NCBI GenBank assembly: GCA_041617635.1
Contig: JBFJOO010000004.1
Span: 47,371 to 111,370, forward strand
Reading direction: 5' to 3'
DNA length: 64,000 nucleotides
From: JAABRB01 sp041617635
Lineage (GTDB): Bacteria; Pseudomonadota; Gammaproteobacteria; Burkholderiales; SG8-39
Shown here: positions 17,313 through 25,722 of the stretch, piece after piece
Layout: each line of letters starts with the position of its first letter
Position numbering within the stretch: the stretch's first letter is position 1
Position numbers and translations under genes: made by a program
The notes under the pieces: generated by a model
What the model was told of the DNA's origin: nothing
Database searches by the model: none
Seen by the model: the letters and a program-made list of their open reading frames with translations, nothing else

Positions 17313-17496
17313 GTGGACGAATTCAACCCGTGTGACCAAAGTTCACAATTGATCGAGTTGCACTCGAGATGTCCGTGGATCCCGACGTGGTCCGGTCGCG
17401 CAGAAACCGCGCCACACGGCGCGGCGCGCTACGCGTGGCATACTTCGCAGCGGGCGGGTTCTCTCCACCCGACCCCTTCCGAGGAGGACGAAAATC

Positions 17497-18876
17497 GTGA
17501 AGCTGCGTCTCGCGGCGCTGCTAACCGCATTCGACGACGCGATCTGGGGAAGTCACTCCGACTCGCTGCCGAAAGGCCGGGCGTCCGCCGTCCGCCTCAC
17601 CCGGCTCGTGCTGGTGCTGGCGCGCGACCTGGCGCAGGGCGAGCTCACGCTGCGCGCGATGAGCCTCGTCTACACGACGCTCCTTTCGATCGTACCGTTG
17701 CTCGCGCTGAGCTTCTCCGTGCTGAAGGCGTTCGGCGTGTACAACCAGATCCAGCCGATGTTGCTCACCTTTCTCGAGCCCCTGGGAGAGAAAGGGGTCG
17801 AGATCACCAACCGTATCATCCAGTTCATCCAGAACATGAACGTCGGCGTGCTGGGATCGGTGGGCTTGGCGTTGCTGCTCTATACCGCGGTATCGCTCGT
17901 CGAGAAGATCGAGGCGTCATTCAATTTCATCTGGCACGTGCGCCGCTCACGCGGTGTCGGTGAGCGATTCAGCCACTACCTGAGCGCGATGTTCGTCGGG
18001 CCGATCCTGCTGTTCGCGGCGCTCGGCATGACCGCCGCAGTGACGAGCATGGCGTTCGTTCGCGACCTTCTCGATATTCAGCCGGTCGAGTGGCTGCTCA
18101 TCCAAGGTGGGCGCCTGATGCCCTATGCGCTCGTGATCGGGGCCTTCACCTTCGTCTATATCTTCATCCCCAACACGAAGGTGCGATTCGGGCCGGCATT
18201 GGCCGGCGGCATCGTGGGTGGAATCTTGTGGCAGTCCGCGGGCTGGGGATTCGCGCTCTTCGCCGCAGGGTCGACGAAGTACGCCGCGATCTACTCGAGC
18301 TTCGCCATCCTCATCCTATTCATGCTGTGGCTCTACCTGAGCTGGCTCATCCTGCTTTTCGGCGCAAGCGTGGCGTTTTACGTCCAGCACCCCGAGTACT
18401 GCGTCCAGGAGGCCGGGGAGCCGCGGCTCAGCAACCGGATGCGCGAGCGCCTCGCGCTGATCGTGATGAGCCGGATCGCCCGCAACCACCTCGATGGGGC
18501 GAGTCCCTGGACCGCGGAGGCGCTCGCGCAGTCCCTCCGAGTGCCGATGCGGGCCGTGGAGATGGTGCTCGGCGGCCTGCAGACGGGCGGAGTGGTCGTG
18601 CAGACCGGCAACGATCCGCGCGGATACGTTCCGGGACGCGATCTCGAAGCGGTGACCGCGAAGCAGCTGCTCGATCTGGTTCGCGCCGCCGGCGAGGACC
18701 GATACTTGAGCGTCCGGGGCCTGCCTGCCCCCGAGCCGGTGGAGGAGATGTTGCGGCGAATCGATCGCGCCACCGACGCGGCGCTCGAGAACATGACTGC
18801 GAAGGACCTTGCCGGCGCCCTCGCCGATCCGCCGCAATCGTCGACGCCGACCGGGCCGCGCGCGGTCGGCGCCTGA
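17497..18876 (+). CDS. YihY/BrkB family inner-membrane protein with C-terminal winged-helix-like domain
   Basis: 459 residues. The first about 310 residues hold the YihY/UPF0761 fold with six membrane segments (for example SLVYTTLLSIVPLLALSF and YAAIYSSFAILILFMLWLYL). The remaining 150 residues are soluble and include a winged-helix-like stretch (SPWTAEALAQSLRVPMRAVE) seen in long betaproteobacterial members. The family was once called RNase BN but has no proven nuclease activity; BrkB was linked to serum resistance in Bordetella. Function is unknown. The start is a GTG at 17497 with GAGGAGG 10 bases upstream. A hairpin follows the stop. Confidence 0.85.
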   Translation: MKLRLAALLTAFDDAIWGSHSDSLPKGRASAVRLTRLVLVLARDLAQGELTLRAMSLVYTTLLSIVPLLALSFSVLKAFGVYNQIQPMLLTFLEPLGEKGVEITNRIIQFIQNMNVGVLGSVGLALLLYTAVSLVEKIEASFNFIWHVRRSRGVGERFSHYLSAMFVGPILLFAALGMTAAVTSMAFVRDLLDIQPVEWLLIQGGRLMPYALVIGAFTFVYIFIPNTKVRFGPALAGGIVGGILWQSAGWGFALFAAGSTKYAAIYSSFAILILFMLWLYLSWLILLFGASVAFYVQHPEYCVQEAGEPRLSNRMRERLALIVMSRIARNHLDGASPWTAEALAQSLRVPMRAVEMVLGGLQTGGVVVQTGNDPRGYVPGRDLEAVTAKQLLDLVRAAGEDRYLSVRGLPAPEPVEEMLRRIDRATDAALENMTAKDLAGALADPPQSSTPTGPRAVGA

Positions 18877-18880
18877 CGGG

Positions 18881-18908
18881 GCGTTGCGCACGCTCGCACG
18901 CGCAACGC
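18881..18908. terminator. Hairpin between the YihY-like gene and the convergent secreted-protein gene
   Basis: Perfect 9-bp arms GCGTTGCGC (18881-18889) and GCGCAACGC (18900-18908) lie 4 bases after one stop codon and 9 bases before the other. TTCGCTTTG follows on the plus strand. Likely a shared terminator. Confidence 0.55.
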
Positions 18909-18917
18909 TTCGCTTTG

Positions 18918-19343
18918 CTAGCAGTTCGACCAGTTGGGAGTGTAGATGCACCCCGACCCGTCGCCGCCAACCGAGTAACCACCGGCCGCGTCGCTGCCGC
19001 GGTGGAACCACTGGCCACCCTGGCCGCCGTTGTAGCCGTATCCACCGCTCAGCCCGCCGGACGAGCGGCCGCCATACTCGTAGCCCCGCCCGGCTTGCTG
19101 GGAGCAAGCTACCTGCCCGCTTTCGAGGTGCTTGATGCAGCCGTTCCCGACGAGGTAGTGTCCGCGCGCGGGCACTTGTCCCGTCATCCGGTAGAGCGCC
19201 ACGACCTCCTGCCTCGACAGCTCCACACCGTTGACGTAGACCCCCATCCCCGGCGATCTCGCATACGCCGCCGTGGCCAATAGGGATACGGCGATCAGCG
19301 CCGCGATGGTCAGCACCTTCAAGTCGTCCGGTTTGCCTGGCAT
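18918..19343 (-). CDS. Small secreted Gly-rich protein, function unknown
   Basis: 141 residues with an N-terminal membrane-type signal (VLTIAALIAVSLLATAAYA). A short conserved-looking middle follows (VYVNGVELSRQEVVALYRMT, then RGHYLVGNGCIKH), and the last third is rich in Gly, Tyr and Ser, ending in CIYTPNWSNC. The pattern of a periplasmic or exported protein with a low-complexity tail and paired cysteines is clear; no function is recognised. ATG at 19343 is well supported by AAAGGAGA 8 bases upstream. It is divergent from the following dehydrogenase gene, with a 277-base intergenic region in which no strong promoter or operator was found. Confidence 0.75.
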   Translation of the reverse strand: MPGKPDDLKVLTIAALIAVSLLATAAYARSPGMGVYVNGVELSRQEVVALYRMTGQVPARGHYLVGNGCIKHLESGQVACSQQAGRGYEYGGRSSGGLSGGYGYNGGQGGQWFHRGSDAAGGYSVGGDGSGCIYTPNWSNC

Positions 19344-19620
19344 CGTCGATTCTCCTTTGGTCGGTGTCGGCTCGACACGCGACCACTCTAGGAGATTGCG
19401 CTCCCGGGCTCGATGCCGGCTCCCACACGGAATTTGTGGCGAATGCACATTTCGCCGCCCGATCCCTGCCGACGCGTGAACTTGGTCACGCGCCGGGCCG
19501 GCCGCTCGCAAAGGGGCAAGTCGAATCCTCCGGTTGAATCGCCGGTACCCGTGTGGCAGTGTGGACGCTGCGATGGCGCGGCGTCTCGCCGGCGCGGCGG
19601 AAGGGAAGCGGGAGGTAGCA

Positions 19621-20502
19621 ATGCAGCGGTTGCGCCTGGGCTGGATCGGGGTCGGCAAGATGGGGGCCCCGTTGTGCGCCAATCTCCTCAAGGCCGGATT
19701 CGATCTGAGCGTTGTCGATCCGGACCCGGCACGCGTGGCAGAGGTGGCCGCAAAGGGGGCAAAGAGCTATCCGGACGCGGCCACGCTCGCGCGGAGCACG
19801 GACGTCATTTTCTCGATGGTGCCGAACGACGACGTTCTCCTGTCGATCGTCTCCGGCCCGCGCGGCCTCGCGGAGGCGATTGGCAGCGGGCAGATCTACG
19901 TCGACCTGAGCACGGTCTCGCCGGCACGCTCGGAGCGGGTCGCGGAGCTCTTGACCCCGACCGGTGCGCAATACCTTCGCTCACCGGTGTCGGGCAGCAC
20001 CGCGAACGCAACCGCCGGCACGCTCGCGCTCTATTGCTCGGGACCCAAGGAAGCTTTCGAGACGGTGCGCCCGGCGCTCGCGTGCATGGGGACCAAGCTG
20101 ACCTACTGCGGCTCGGGCGAAGAAGCGCGCGTGCTGAAGCTGGTGATCAACATGATCGTCTGCATGACGCCGGCCATCGTCGGGGAAGCGCTGTCGCTCG
20201 GCGCCAAGAGCGGCCTCGACTGGACGCAGATGATCGACGCGATCGGTCAGAGCGTGGCCGCGTCGCCGGTGATCGGCTACAAGGCCGACATGATGAAGCG
20301 GCGCGACTGGACGCCGATGGCCACCATCGATCTGGTCGCGAAGGATCTGGATCTCGCGCTCGAGTGGGCGCGTCTGCGCGGCGCGCCGGTGCCGCTCACC
20401 AGCCTGGTCCATCAGTTCAACACGGCGTACCAGGCGAGCGGCGACGGCGAGCTGGATTTCTTTTCCGTGGTCACCTGGCCCGAGCGGTTGGCGAAGGGCT
20501 GA
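19621..20502 (+). CDS. NAD(P)-dependent beta-hydroxyacid dehydrogenase (3-hydroxyisobutyrate dehydrogenase family)
   Basis: 293 residues. The N-terminal Rossmann motif GWIGVGKMGAPLCANLLKAG, the substrate-binding DLSTVSP and SPVSGSTANA stretches, and the catalytic Lys in ARVLKLVINMIVC are all in place for the HIBADH/GLYR1 family. These enzymes oxidise small 3-hydroxyacids or reduce semialdehydes. The substrate cannot be told from the sequence. ATG at 19621 is chosen for its GGGAGG at 19608; an upstream ATG (19534) would add a non-conserved Arg/Ala tail. Followed 87 bases later by the NTF2-like gene. Confidence 0.85.
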   Translation: MQRLRLGWIGVGKMGAPLCANLLKAGFDLSVVDPDPARVAEVAAKGAKSYPDAATLARSTDVIFSMVPNDDVLLSIVSGPRGLAEAIGSGQIYVDLSTVSPARSERVAELLTPTGAQYLRSPVSGSTANATAGTLALYCSGPKEAFETVRPALACMGTKLTYCGSGEEARVLKLVINMIVCMTPAIVGEALSLGAKSGLDWTQMIDAIGQSVAASPVIGYKADMMKRRDWTPMATIDLVAKDLDLALEWARLRGAPVPLTSLVHQFNTAYQASGDGELDFFSVVTWPERLAKG

Positions 20503-20589
20503 TCGGCCGCGGGGCGCACGATCCCGCTATCATCCCGACAAAGCCGGAGCGCCATTGCGCTCCGATTCACCGGCCGGCCGAGGAGAATC

Positions 20590-20967
20590 ATGGCCACAAG
20601 CACTGAGAAGGAAATCCTGGCGCTCGAAGCGGAGCGCTGCGCCGCGATCCTCGCGGGCGACGAGCCGACGCTGCGCCGCTTGCTTCACGACGACATGATC
20701 TACACGCACTCGTCGGGCCTCGCCGACACCAAGTCGAGCTTCATCGAAGCCCTCACGAGCGGCAAGTTCGACTACAAGCGGATCGAGCACACGAAGGAAC
20801 ATGTCCGTCTCTACGGCGATACCGCGCTGGTGAGCGGCCAGGCTTCGATCGACATCGACGTTGACGGCGTCCCTCGGACGCTGAATCTGTGCTACCTCGC
20901 CGCCTGGACCAAGGCCCAGAGCGGCTGGAAGTTCGTCGCGTGGCAATCGGCCAGCATTCCTACATGA
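20590..20967 (+). CDS. NTF2-like (SnoaL/DUF4440) family protein
   Basis: 125 residues forming a single NTF2-like cone fold: helix LALEAERCAAILAGDEPTLR, the DDMIYTHSSG strand with the typical His, and C-terminal strands WKFVAWQSASI. DUF4440 members include steroid-isomerase-like enzymes and ligand-binding proteins; no catalytic assignment is possible. ATG at 20590 has GAGGAG at 20580. Its stop TGA overlaps the asnS ATG (ATGA), so the two are translationally coupled. Confidence 0.8.
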   Translation: MATSTEKEILALEAERCAAILAGDEPTLRRLLHDDMIYTHSSGLADTKSSFIEALTSGKFDYKRIEHTKEHVRLYGDTALVSGQASIDIDVDGVPRTLNLCYLAAWTKAQSGWKFVAWQSASIPT

Positions 20968-22364
20968 GCACCCTTTCCTGCGCCCGCGTCCTCGCCGGGC
21001 AGGCACGCCAGGATACGCCGGTCACCATCCGGGGCTGGGTGCGCACGCGCCGCGACTCGAAGGCCGGCATTTCGTTCGTGAACGTCTCCGACGGCTCGTC
21101 GTTCCACCCGGTCCAGGTCGTGGCCCCGAACACGCTTCCCAACTACGCTTCCGAGATCCTGCACCTCACCGCAGGCTGCTCCGTCGAAGCCACCGGCAAA
21201 GTCGTCCCCTCTCCCGCGAAGGGGCAGCCGTTCGAGATGCAAGCGAGCGCGATCCGCGTCGTCGGATGGGTGGATGACCCCGACGCGTATCCGATTCAGC
21301 CCAAGGCGCACACGCTGGAATTCCTGCGCGAGGTGGCCCATCTTCGGCCGCGGACGAACGTGATCTCCGCGGTGACCCGGATCCGGCACACGATCGCCCA
21401 GTCGATCCACCGATTTTTCCACGAGAACGGCTTTTTCTGGGTGAACACTCCCATCATCACCAGCGCGGACGCGGAGGGCGCCGGCGAGCTGTTTCGCGTT
21501 TCCACGCTCGATCTCGCGAATCTCCCGCGCACGCCCGACGGGAAGATCGACTTCGCACAGGATTTTTTCGGCCGCGAGACGTTCCTCACGGTGTCGGGCC
21601 AGCTCAACGTGGAGAGCTTCTGCCTGGCGCTCTCGAAAGTCTATACATTCGGGCCGACGTTCCGAGCCGAGAATTCGAACACCAGCCGGCATCTCGCGGA
21701 GTTCTGGATGATCGAGCCGGAAATCGCCTTCGCGGATCTTTCTGACAATGCCGACCTCGCGGAGGCGCTGCTCAAGCACATCTTCAATGCGGCGCTCAAC
21801 GAGCGGTCCGACGACATGGCGTTCATCGAGCAACGCGTCGAGAAAGGCGTGATCGAGAAGCTGCAGGCGATCGTCGACTCGGAATTCCTGCGCATGGAGT
21901 ACACCGAAGCGATCGGAATCCTCGAGCGCGCCAAGGAGAAGTTCGAGTTTCCCGTGAAGTGGGGTATCGACCTGCAGTCCGAGCACGAGCGCTACCTGAC
22001 CGAAAAGCACGCCAAGAAGCCTGTGATCGTCCTGAACTATCCGAAGGGCATCAAGGCCTTCTACATGCGCGTCAATGACGACGAAAAGACCGTCGCGGCG
22101 ATGGACGTGCTTGCGCCGGGGATCGGCGAGATCATCGGCGGGAGCCAGCGCGAGGAGCGGCTCGACGTGCTCGATGCCCGGATCGCCGCATCCGGTCTCG
22201 ACGCGGAGCATTACGGCTGGTATCGCGACCTGCGCCGGTACGGTACGGTGCCGCACGCCGGGTTTGGCCTCGGGCTGGAGCGAACGGTCGCTTATGTCAC
22301 CGGGCTCTCGAACGTCCGCGACGCGATCCCTTTCCCCCGGACGCCGGGGAACGCGAAGTACTAG
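20964..22364 (+). CDS. asnS: Asparaginyl-tRNA synthetase
   Basis: 466-residue class II aminoacyl-tRNA synthetase charging tRNA-Asn. An N-terminal OB-fold anticodon-binding domain (TIRGWVRTRRDSKAGISFVN) precedes the catalytic domain with motif 2 (TFGPTFRAENSNTSRHLAEF) and motif 3 (GFGLGLERTVAYVTG). The ending IPFPRTPGNAKY is typical. Length matches E. coli AsnS (466). The start overlaps the stop of the NTF2-like gene, so the ATG at 20964 is preferred over a longer in-frame version. Confidence 0.97.
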   Translation: MSTLSCARVLAGQARQDTPVTIRGWVRTRRDSKAGISFVNVSDGSSFHPVQVVAPNTLPNYASEILHLTAGCSVEATGKVVPSPAKGQPFEMQASAIRVVGWVDDPDAYPIQPKAHTLEFLREVAHLRPRTNVISAVTRIRHTIAQSIHRFFHENGFFWVNTPIITSADAEGAGELFRVSTLDLANLPRTPDGKIDFAQDFFGRETFLTVSGQLNVESFCLALSKVYTFGPTFRAENSNTSRHLAEFWMIEPEIAFADLSDNADLAEALLKHIFNAALNERSDDMAFIEQRVEKGVIEKLQAIVDSEFLRMEYTEAIGILERAKEKFEFPVKWGIDLQSEHERYLTEKHAKKPVIVLNYPKGIKAFYMRVNDDEKTVAAMDVLAPGIGEIIGGSQREERLDVLDARIAASGLDAEHYGWYRDLRRYGTVPHAGFGLGLERTVAYVTGLSNVRDAIPFPRTPGNAKY

Positions 22365-22405
22365 CAGCGCCGAGCCGCAGGAGCGTTTGCCGTCCCCGAC
22401 GACGC

Positions 22406-22810
22406 TCAGGGCTTGCGCTCGAGCGACCCACCCTTTGCCCCTCGCCCTTGTACGCCGGGCGTGAGCGGCTCGTCACGCGGGGCGGCCGCGAGCGCCTTCT
22501 CCAAAGCAATGACCCGCTGCTGGAAGAGGACGTTCTGCTGCCGCAAATTGCGGTTCTCCGCATCCAGCGCATTGATCCATTGCCGGGCGCGGACAGATTC
22601 GTCGGTCTCGAGCTCGAGCCGGCGCAGCGCCGTCCGGATCCTTGCGAGATCGTCGTTTTGCCGGGCGAGCTCCAGATAGATTCCGCCGCACCCGAAATAC
22701 GCCGGCGGGCCGAGAACGCCATAGGGCGCCACGGGTTGCGCGACGGACGCGGCGCAGAGCAGAAGCAGCGCCGATGCGCAGGCGACGGTTCGATATCTAG
22801 GCACGTGCAT
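22406..22810 (-). CDS. Small periplasmic coiled-coil protein, function unknown
   Basis: 134 residues. The signal peptide (VACASALLLLCAASVAQ) is followed by a short Gly/Pro segment with one Cys. A charged heptad-like coiled coil comes next (RIRTALRRLELETDESVRAR, then LDAENRNLRQQNVLFQQRVI), and the tail is a Pro/Gly/Lys-rich ending. The build suggests a periplasmic scaffold or adaptor but no family is recognised. ATG at 22810 has GGGAGA upstream. Convergent with asnS (41 bases between stops) and divergent from the epimerase-like gene. Confidence 0.7.
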   Translation of the reverse strand: MHVPRYRTVACASALLLLCAASVAQPVAPYGVLGPPAYFGCGGIYLELARQNDDLARIRTALRRLELETDESVRARQWINALDAENRNLRQQNVLFQQRVIALEKALAAAPRDEPLTPGVQGRGAKGGSLERKP

Positions 22811-22891
22811 TCTCCCGATCAGTACAATCGAGGTCTGGCGGGTGGCGAATCGTTCCGACGCGTCGAGCCAGGCCTCGTATAAGGTCGAACC

Positions 22892-23737
22892 ATGCGTATT
22901 GCCATACTCGGCGCCACCGGAGTTCTCGGGCGGCCAGTGGTCACGCGGTTGCTCGAGCGCGGCCACGAGGTGGTCGCAATCGTACGTGATCCCGCGCGGC
23001 TTGCCACGCACCCGCGCATGCACGCGGTGCGCGGCGACATTCTCGATCCCGCCAGTCTCATCGCACCGCTCGCGGGGTGCGACGCGGTGCTGCACCTCGC
23101 GACGGCCATTCCGCGCACCGGGACGCAGCCGGACTGGACGCCGAACGACCGGGTGCGCGGCGAAGGGACGCGCAATCTCCTCGCCGCGGCGCACCGCAAC
23201 GGTCGGCCTCGTTACCTTCAGCAAAGCGTCGCGATGCTGCTCGCCGGGCCGCGCGACGAAATCGCCGACGAGGACGCACCGCTGAGGCCCAGTCCCCATC
23301 TCGAATCCGCACGCGAGATGGAGCGCGCCGTGCGCGCGTCCGATCTGCCCTGGATGATCCTGCGGGGCGGCGCCTTCTACGGACCCGGCAGCGACCGGAT
23401 GGAGTACCTGAACCGGCTCGCGCGCGAGGGGCGCCTCGCGATGCCCGGAGACGGGGGAGATTACATCTCGCTCGTTCACGTGGAGGACATGGCCGGCGCA
23501 GTGGTGCACGGCGTCGAGTCGAAACTCTCGGCGCAGGTTTTTAACATCGTCGACGACTATCCGGTCACATACCGCGAGCTGTACGCGTTCGTGGCAGGCG
23601 CGAACGCCGCGCCGGCACCCGCGGCCGACGGACCGCCGCTCCTGCCAAATTTCCGCGTCAGCAATGCTCGCGCGCGCCGCGTGCTCGGCTGGCAGCCCAC
23701 CTTCCCCGACTACCGCGCCGGCTGGACGACCGACTGA
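22892..23737 (+). CDS. NAD(P)-binding sugar-epimerase/NmrA-like protein
   Basis: 281 residues with the Rossmann motif ILGATGVLGRPVVTRLLERG, an extended-SDR-type core (AVLHLATAIPRTG, LQQSVAMLLAG, WMILRGGAFYGPGS) and a C-terminal substrate lobe ending VLGWQPTF. The usual YxxxK catalytic pair is not obvious: in the ESAREMERAVRASDLPW region a Ser/Glu replaces the Tyr. It may therefore be an atypical or regulatory member. Followed 59 bases later by the NMT1-type protein gene on the same strand. Confidence 0.75.
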   Translation: MRIAILGATGVLGRPVVTRLLERGHEVVAIVRDPARLATHPRMHAVRGDILDPASLIAPLAGCDAVLHLATAIPRTGTQPDWTPNDRVRGEGTRNLLAAAHRNGRPRYLQQSVAMLLAGPRDEIADEDAPLRPSPHLESAREMERAVRASDLPWMILRGGAFYGPGSDRMEYLNRLAREGRLAMPGDGGDYISLVHVEDMAGAVVHGVESKLSAQVFNIVDDYPVTYRELYAFVAGANAAPAPAADGPPLLPNFRVSNARARRVLGWQPTFPDYRAGWTTD

Positions 23738-23796
23738 GCGCGCCGAAGATCGTCACGCGCTGTCGTTCGCTCACGCCAAACAACGCAGGAGGCACC

Positions 23797-24717
23797 ATGC
23801 AATCCGTGAGCGTCATCGTCTTTCCCGGAGGCTTCAACTGGCCGATCTGGGTCGCACAGGAAAAGCGGCTGTTCGCGCGAAATGGCATCGAGGTCGCGCT
23901 CACGCTGACGCCCAACTCGGTCTTCCAGCTCACGGGACTCATCGAGGGCAAGTTCGACATTGCGATGACCGGAATCGACAACCTAATCGCCTACCGCGAG
24001 GGCCAGGGCGAGGTGGACGTGGTCGGCCCCGATCTCTTCGCATTCATGGGCAGCGACACCGCGTTCCTGCGGCTGGTGACCGTGCCCGAGGTGAAAACGA
24101 TCGCCGACCTGCGCGGCAAGGTGCTGTCGGTCGATGCGCGCACCACCGGCTTCGCATTCGTGCTCCTCGAGATCCTGGAGCGCGGCGGGCTGAAAGAGTC
24201 CGACTACACGATCGAGAAAGCCGGGGGTGTGCTCCAGCGCTTCGAGTCGTTACTGGAGAAGAAACACGCTGGAACGCTGCTGATGACGCCCTTCGAGGTG
24301 CGCGCGGAAGCCAAGGGATTCAACCGGCTCGCAAGCGCGGTACAGGTGCTGGGGCGCTATCAGGGGCTCGTGGGCGGGGCGCGCAAGCGCTGGGCCGACG
24401 CGAATCGGGATTCCGTAATCGCCTACATCCGCGCCTGGTCCGACGCCGTGGACTGGCTCTACGACCCGGCGAACATGGACGAGGCGCTGGCGATATTCAC
24501 GCAGAACGTCCCGGGGAGCCAGCCGGAGATCGCGCAGGCGGCGTACCGCATCTTGTTGAGCCCCGAGGAAGGTTTTCAGAAGAAGGCGAAAATCGATATC
24601 GAAGGCGTGCGCACCGTGCTCAAGCTCCGCTCCAAGTACGGCATGCCCAAGAAGAGCCTGACCGACCCGGCGAAGTACTACGAGCCGAGCTTCTACGACG
24701 CCGCAATGCGGCACTGA
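23797..24717 (+). CDS. NMT1/THI5-like (SsuA-fold) substrate-binding protein without signal peptide
   Basis: 306 residues with the periplasmic-binding-protein II fold: VFPGGFNWPIWVAQEKRLFA, then GKFDIAMTGIDNLIAYREG and LRGKVLSVDARTTGFAFVLL. It resembles SsuA/TauA/ThiY-type ABC binding proteins. Unusually there is no signal peptide: the first residue after MQSVS is already part of the first beta strand. ATG at 23797 is preceded by a strong AGGAGG. No permease or ATPase is adjacent. It may act in the cytoplasm as an enzyme or sensor, like yeast THI5-type proteins, but this is not shown. Confidence 0.75.
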   Translation: MQSVSVIVFPGGFNWPIWVAQEKRLFARNGIEVALTLTPNSVFQLTGLIEGKFDIAMTGIDNLIAYREGQGEVDVVGPDLFAFMGSDTAFLRLVTVPEVKTIADLRGKVLSVDARTTGFAFVLLEILERGGLKESDYTIEKAGGVLQRFESLLEKKHAGTLLMTPFEVRAEAKGFNRLASAVQVLGRYQGLVGGARKRWADANRDSVIAYIRAWSDAVDWLYDPANMDEALAIFTQNVPGSQPEIAQAAYRILLSPEEGFQKKAKIDIEGVRTVLKLRSKYGMPKKSLTDPAKYYEPSFYDAAMRH

Positions 24718-24881
24718 CAAGTACGCAATTGGAGCAGCCGACAGCAGCCGGCTCGCTCTTCCCCATCGCGCCTGAGAATGGGACGCAATGCGCTGTGCGC
24801 GGCTTTGCTTGGGGATCGTCGCGACAATGGCTAAAATGAAAGAGGGTTCTATTGCGCAGAAGGCGCAATGAAGGAAGGCAC

Positions 24882-25079
24882 ATGATGATCGAACCCAGGA
24901 AGCCAACCAGCGAGCAGCTTGTGGCATGCGAGATCTGCCTCAAGGAGGTCCCGCTTTCCGAAGCGAACTGCGCAGAGGCAGTCGAGTACGTGCTGTATTT
25001 CTGCGGGCTTGAGTGCTGCGAGTTGTGGCGCGAGCAGGAAGCACAGGCGAAGCGGGAGCGCGAGGAAGGCAAGGTCTAA
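24882..25079 (+). CDS. Small cysteine-rich protein (DUF3330-like)
   Basis: 65 residues with a compact zinc-finger-like cysteine pattern: ACEICLKEVPLSEANCAEA, then LYFCGLECCELWRE, ending in a charged helix. The spacing resembles DUF3330 proteins, small orphan proteins sometimes carried on mobile elements. Zinc binding is inferred. The ATG at 24882 (or the adjacent one at 24885) has GAAGGAAG 4 bases upstream. It stands alone, 164 bases after the NMT1-type gene, and is followed by an imperfect hairpin. Confidence 0.65.
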   Translation: MMIEPRKPTSEQLVACEICLKEVPLSEANCAEAVEYVLYFCGLECCELWREQEAQAKREREEGKV

Positions 25080-25442
25080 GAGGTCCCGCTGCCTGGCTAG
25101 AGACTCTGGGCTCCTTGCTCTGAAGCAGGAAGAGCCCGGAGATAGGTGCGCTGGTGCCCCGATCCCGCGACCGGCGTTCCGATTTCACCACGCCCACGTC
25201 GATCAGCACGTATCCGCCGGCGTCGCGCGGCGGCGACATGGCGAATCATTCGAAATCAGCCGCTTGCGCAATAGCGCGGATTCATCTGCTGCGCCGCCCC
25301 GACAGTTTCTTCGCGCGGCCAATGGCACCGAGGCCGCTAACTCCTTGAACTCTATGCGCATCGAGGTCTGGCATGGTTGCTGCCTTTACGGTGTCGAGCC
25401 CGTGAGGCTCGAATCAATTGCAACCAAAAGGAGTTTCTCTCG
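25080..25442. other. 363-base intergenic stretch with two hairpins
   Basis: No convincing gene is present on either strand. It contains an imperfect hairpin with arms GGGCTC (25108-25113) and GAGCCC (25132-25137) after the small cysteine-rich gene, possibly a terminator. A perfect 6-bp stem CGAGCC-CGTGA-GGCTCG (25395-25411) lies in the leader of the next small gene, 24 bases before its ribosome-binding site. Confidence 0.5.
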
Positions 25443-25613
25443 ATGGCATCGAAACAAGCGCTTCTCAAGCTGGTCCCGATCATTGTGGCCGTGTGTATCG
25501 GCGGTTTCGGCGGCACCGCAATCGCCGCAGGCGACACCACCAATGCCGACGCACCCAAGGTCGACTGCAAGAAGTACCCCGAGCATCGCGACTGCCGGGA
25601 AAAGGCCAACTAG
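25443..25613 (+). CDS. Small exported protein, function unknown
   Basis: 56 residues. The N-terminus has a classical signal or single membrane segment (LLKLVPIIVAVCIGGFGGTA), probably cleaved near IAAGD. The mature part is only about 28 residues and ends VDCKKYPEHRDCREKAN, with two cysteines spaced for a disulfide. ATG at 25443 has AAAGGAG at 25428-25434, a strong site that supports real translation. A hairpin lies just upstream in the leader. No family is recognised. Confidence 0.6.
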   Translation: MASKQALLKLVPIIVAVCIGGFGGTAIAAGDTTNADAPKVDCKKYPEHRDCREKAN

Positions 25614-25722
25614 AGCTCACGTCTGCAGCGGCTTAGCCTCGTCGCGAGGCGACCGTTATTGCCCCCAGGGCCTCGATGCGCGCTATCTGGTGGCGCGGGT
25701 TGCGGCCTTGGGGTCGGCGGGG

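Larger units (their letters stand above)
16982..17496. other. 515-base stretch with a minus-strand terminator and possible small transcript
   Basis: No clear protein gene is present. The stretch holds the 5' region of the HlyD-like gene, a strong intrinsic terminator for minus-strand RNA (17147-17175), and a minus-strand -35/-10-like pair: TTGAAT at 17322-17327, 17 bases, TATCCA at 17299-17304. It also holds a weak 49-codon minus-strand reading frame ending inside the terminator. Towards 17497 it contains the leader of the YihY-like gene, with GAGGAGG at 17481. Confidence 0.5.
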
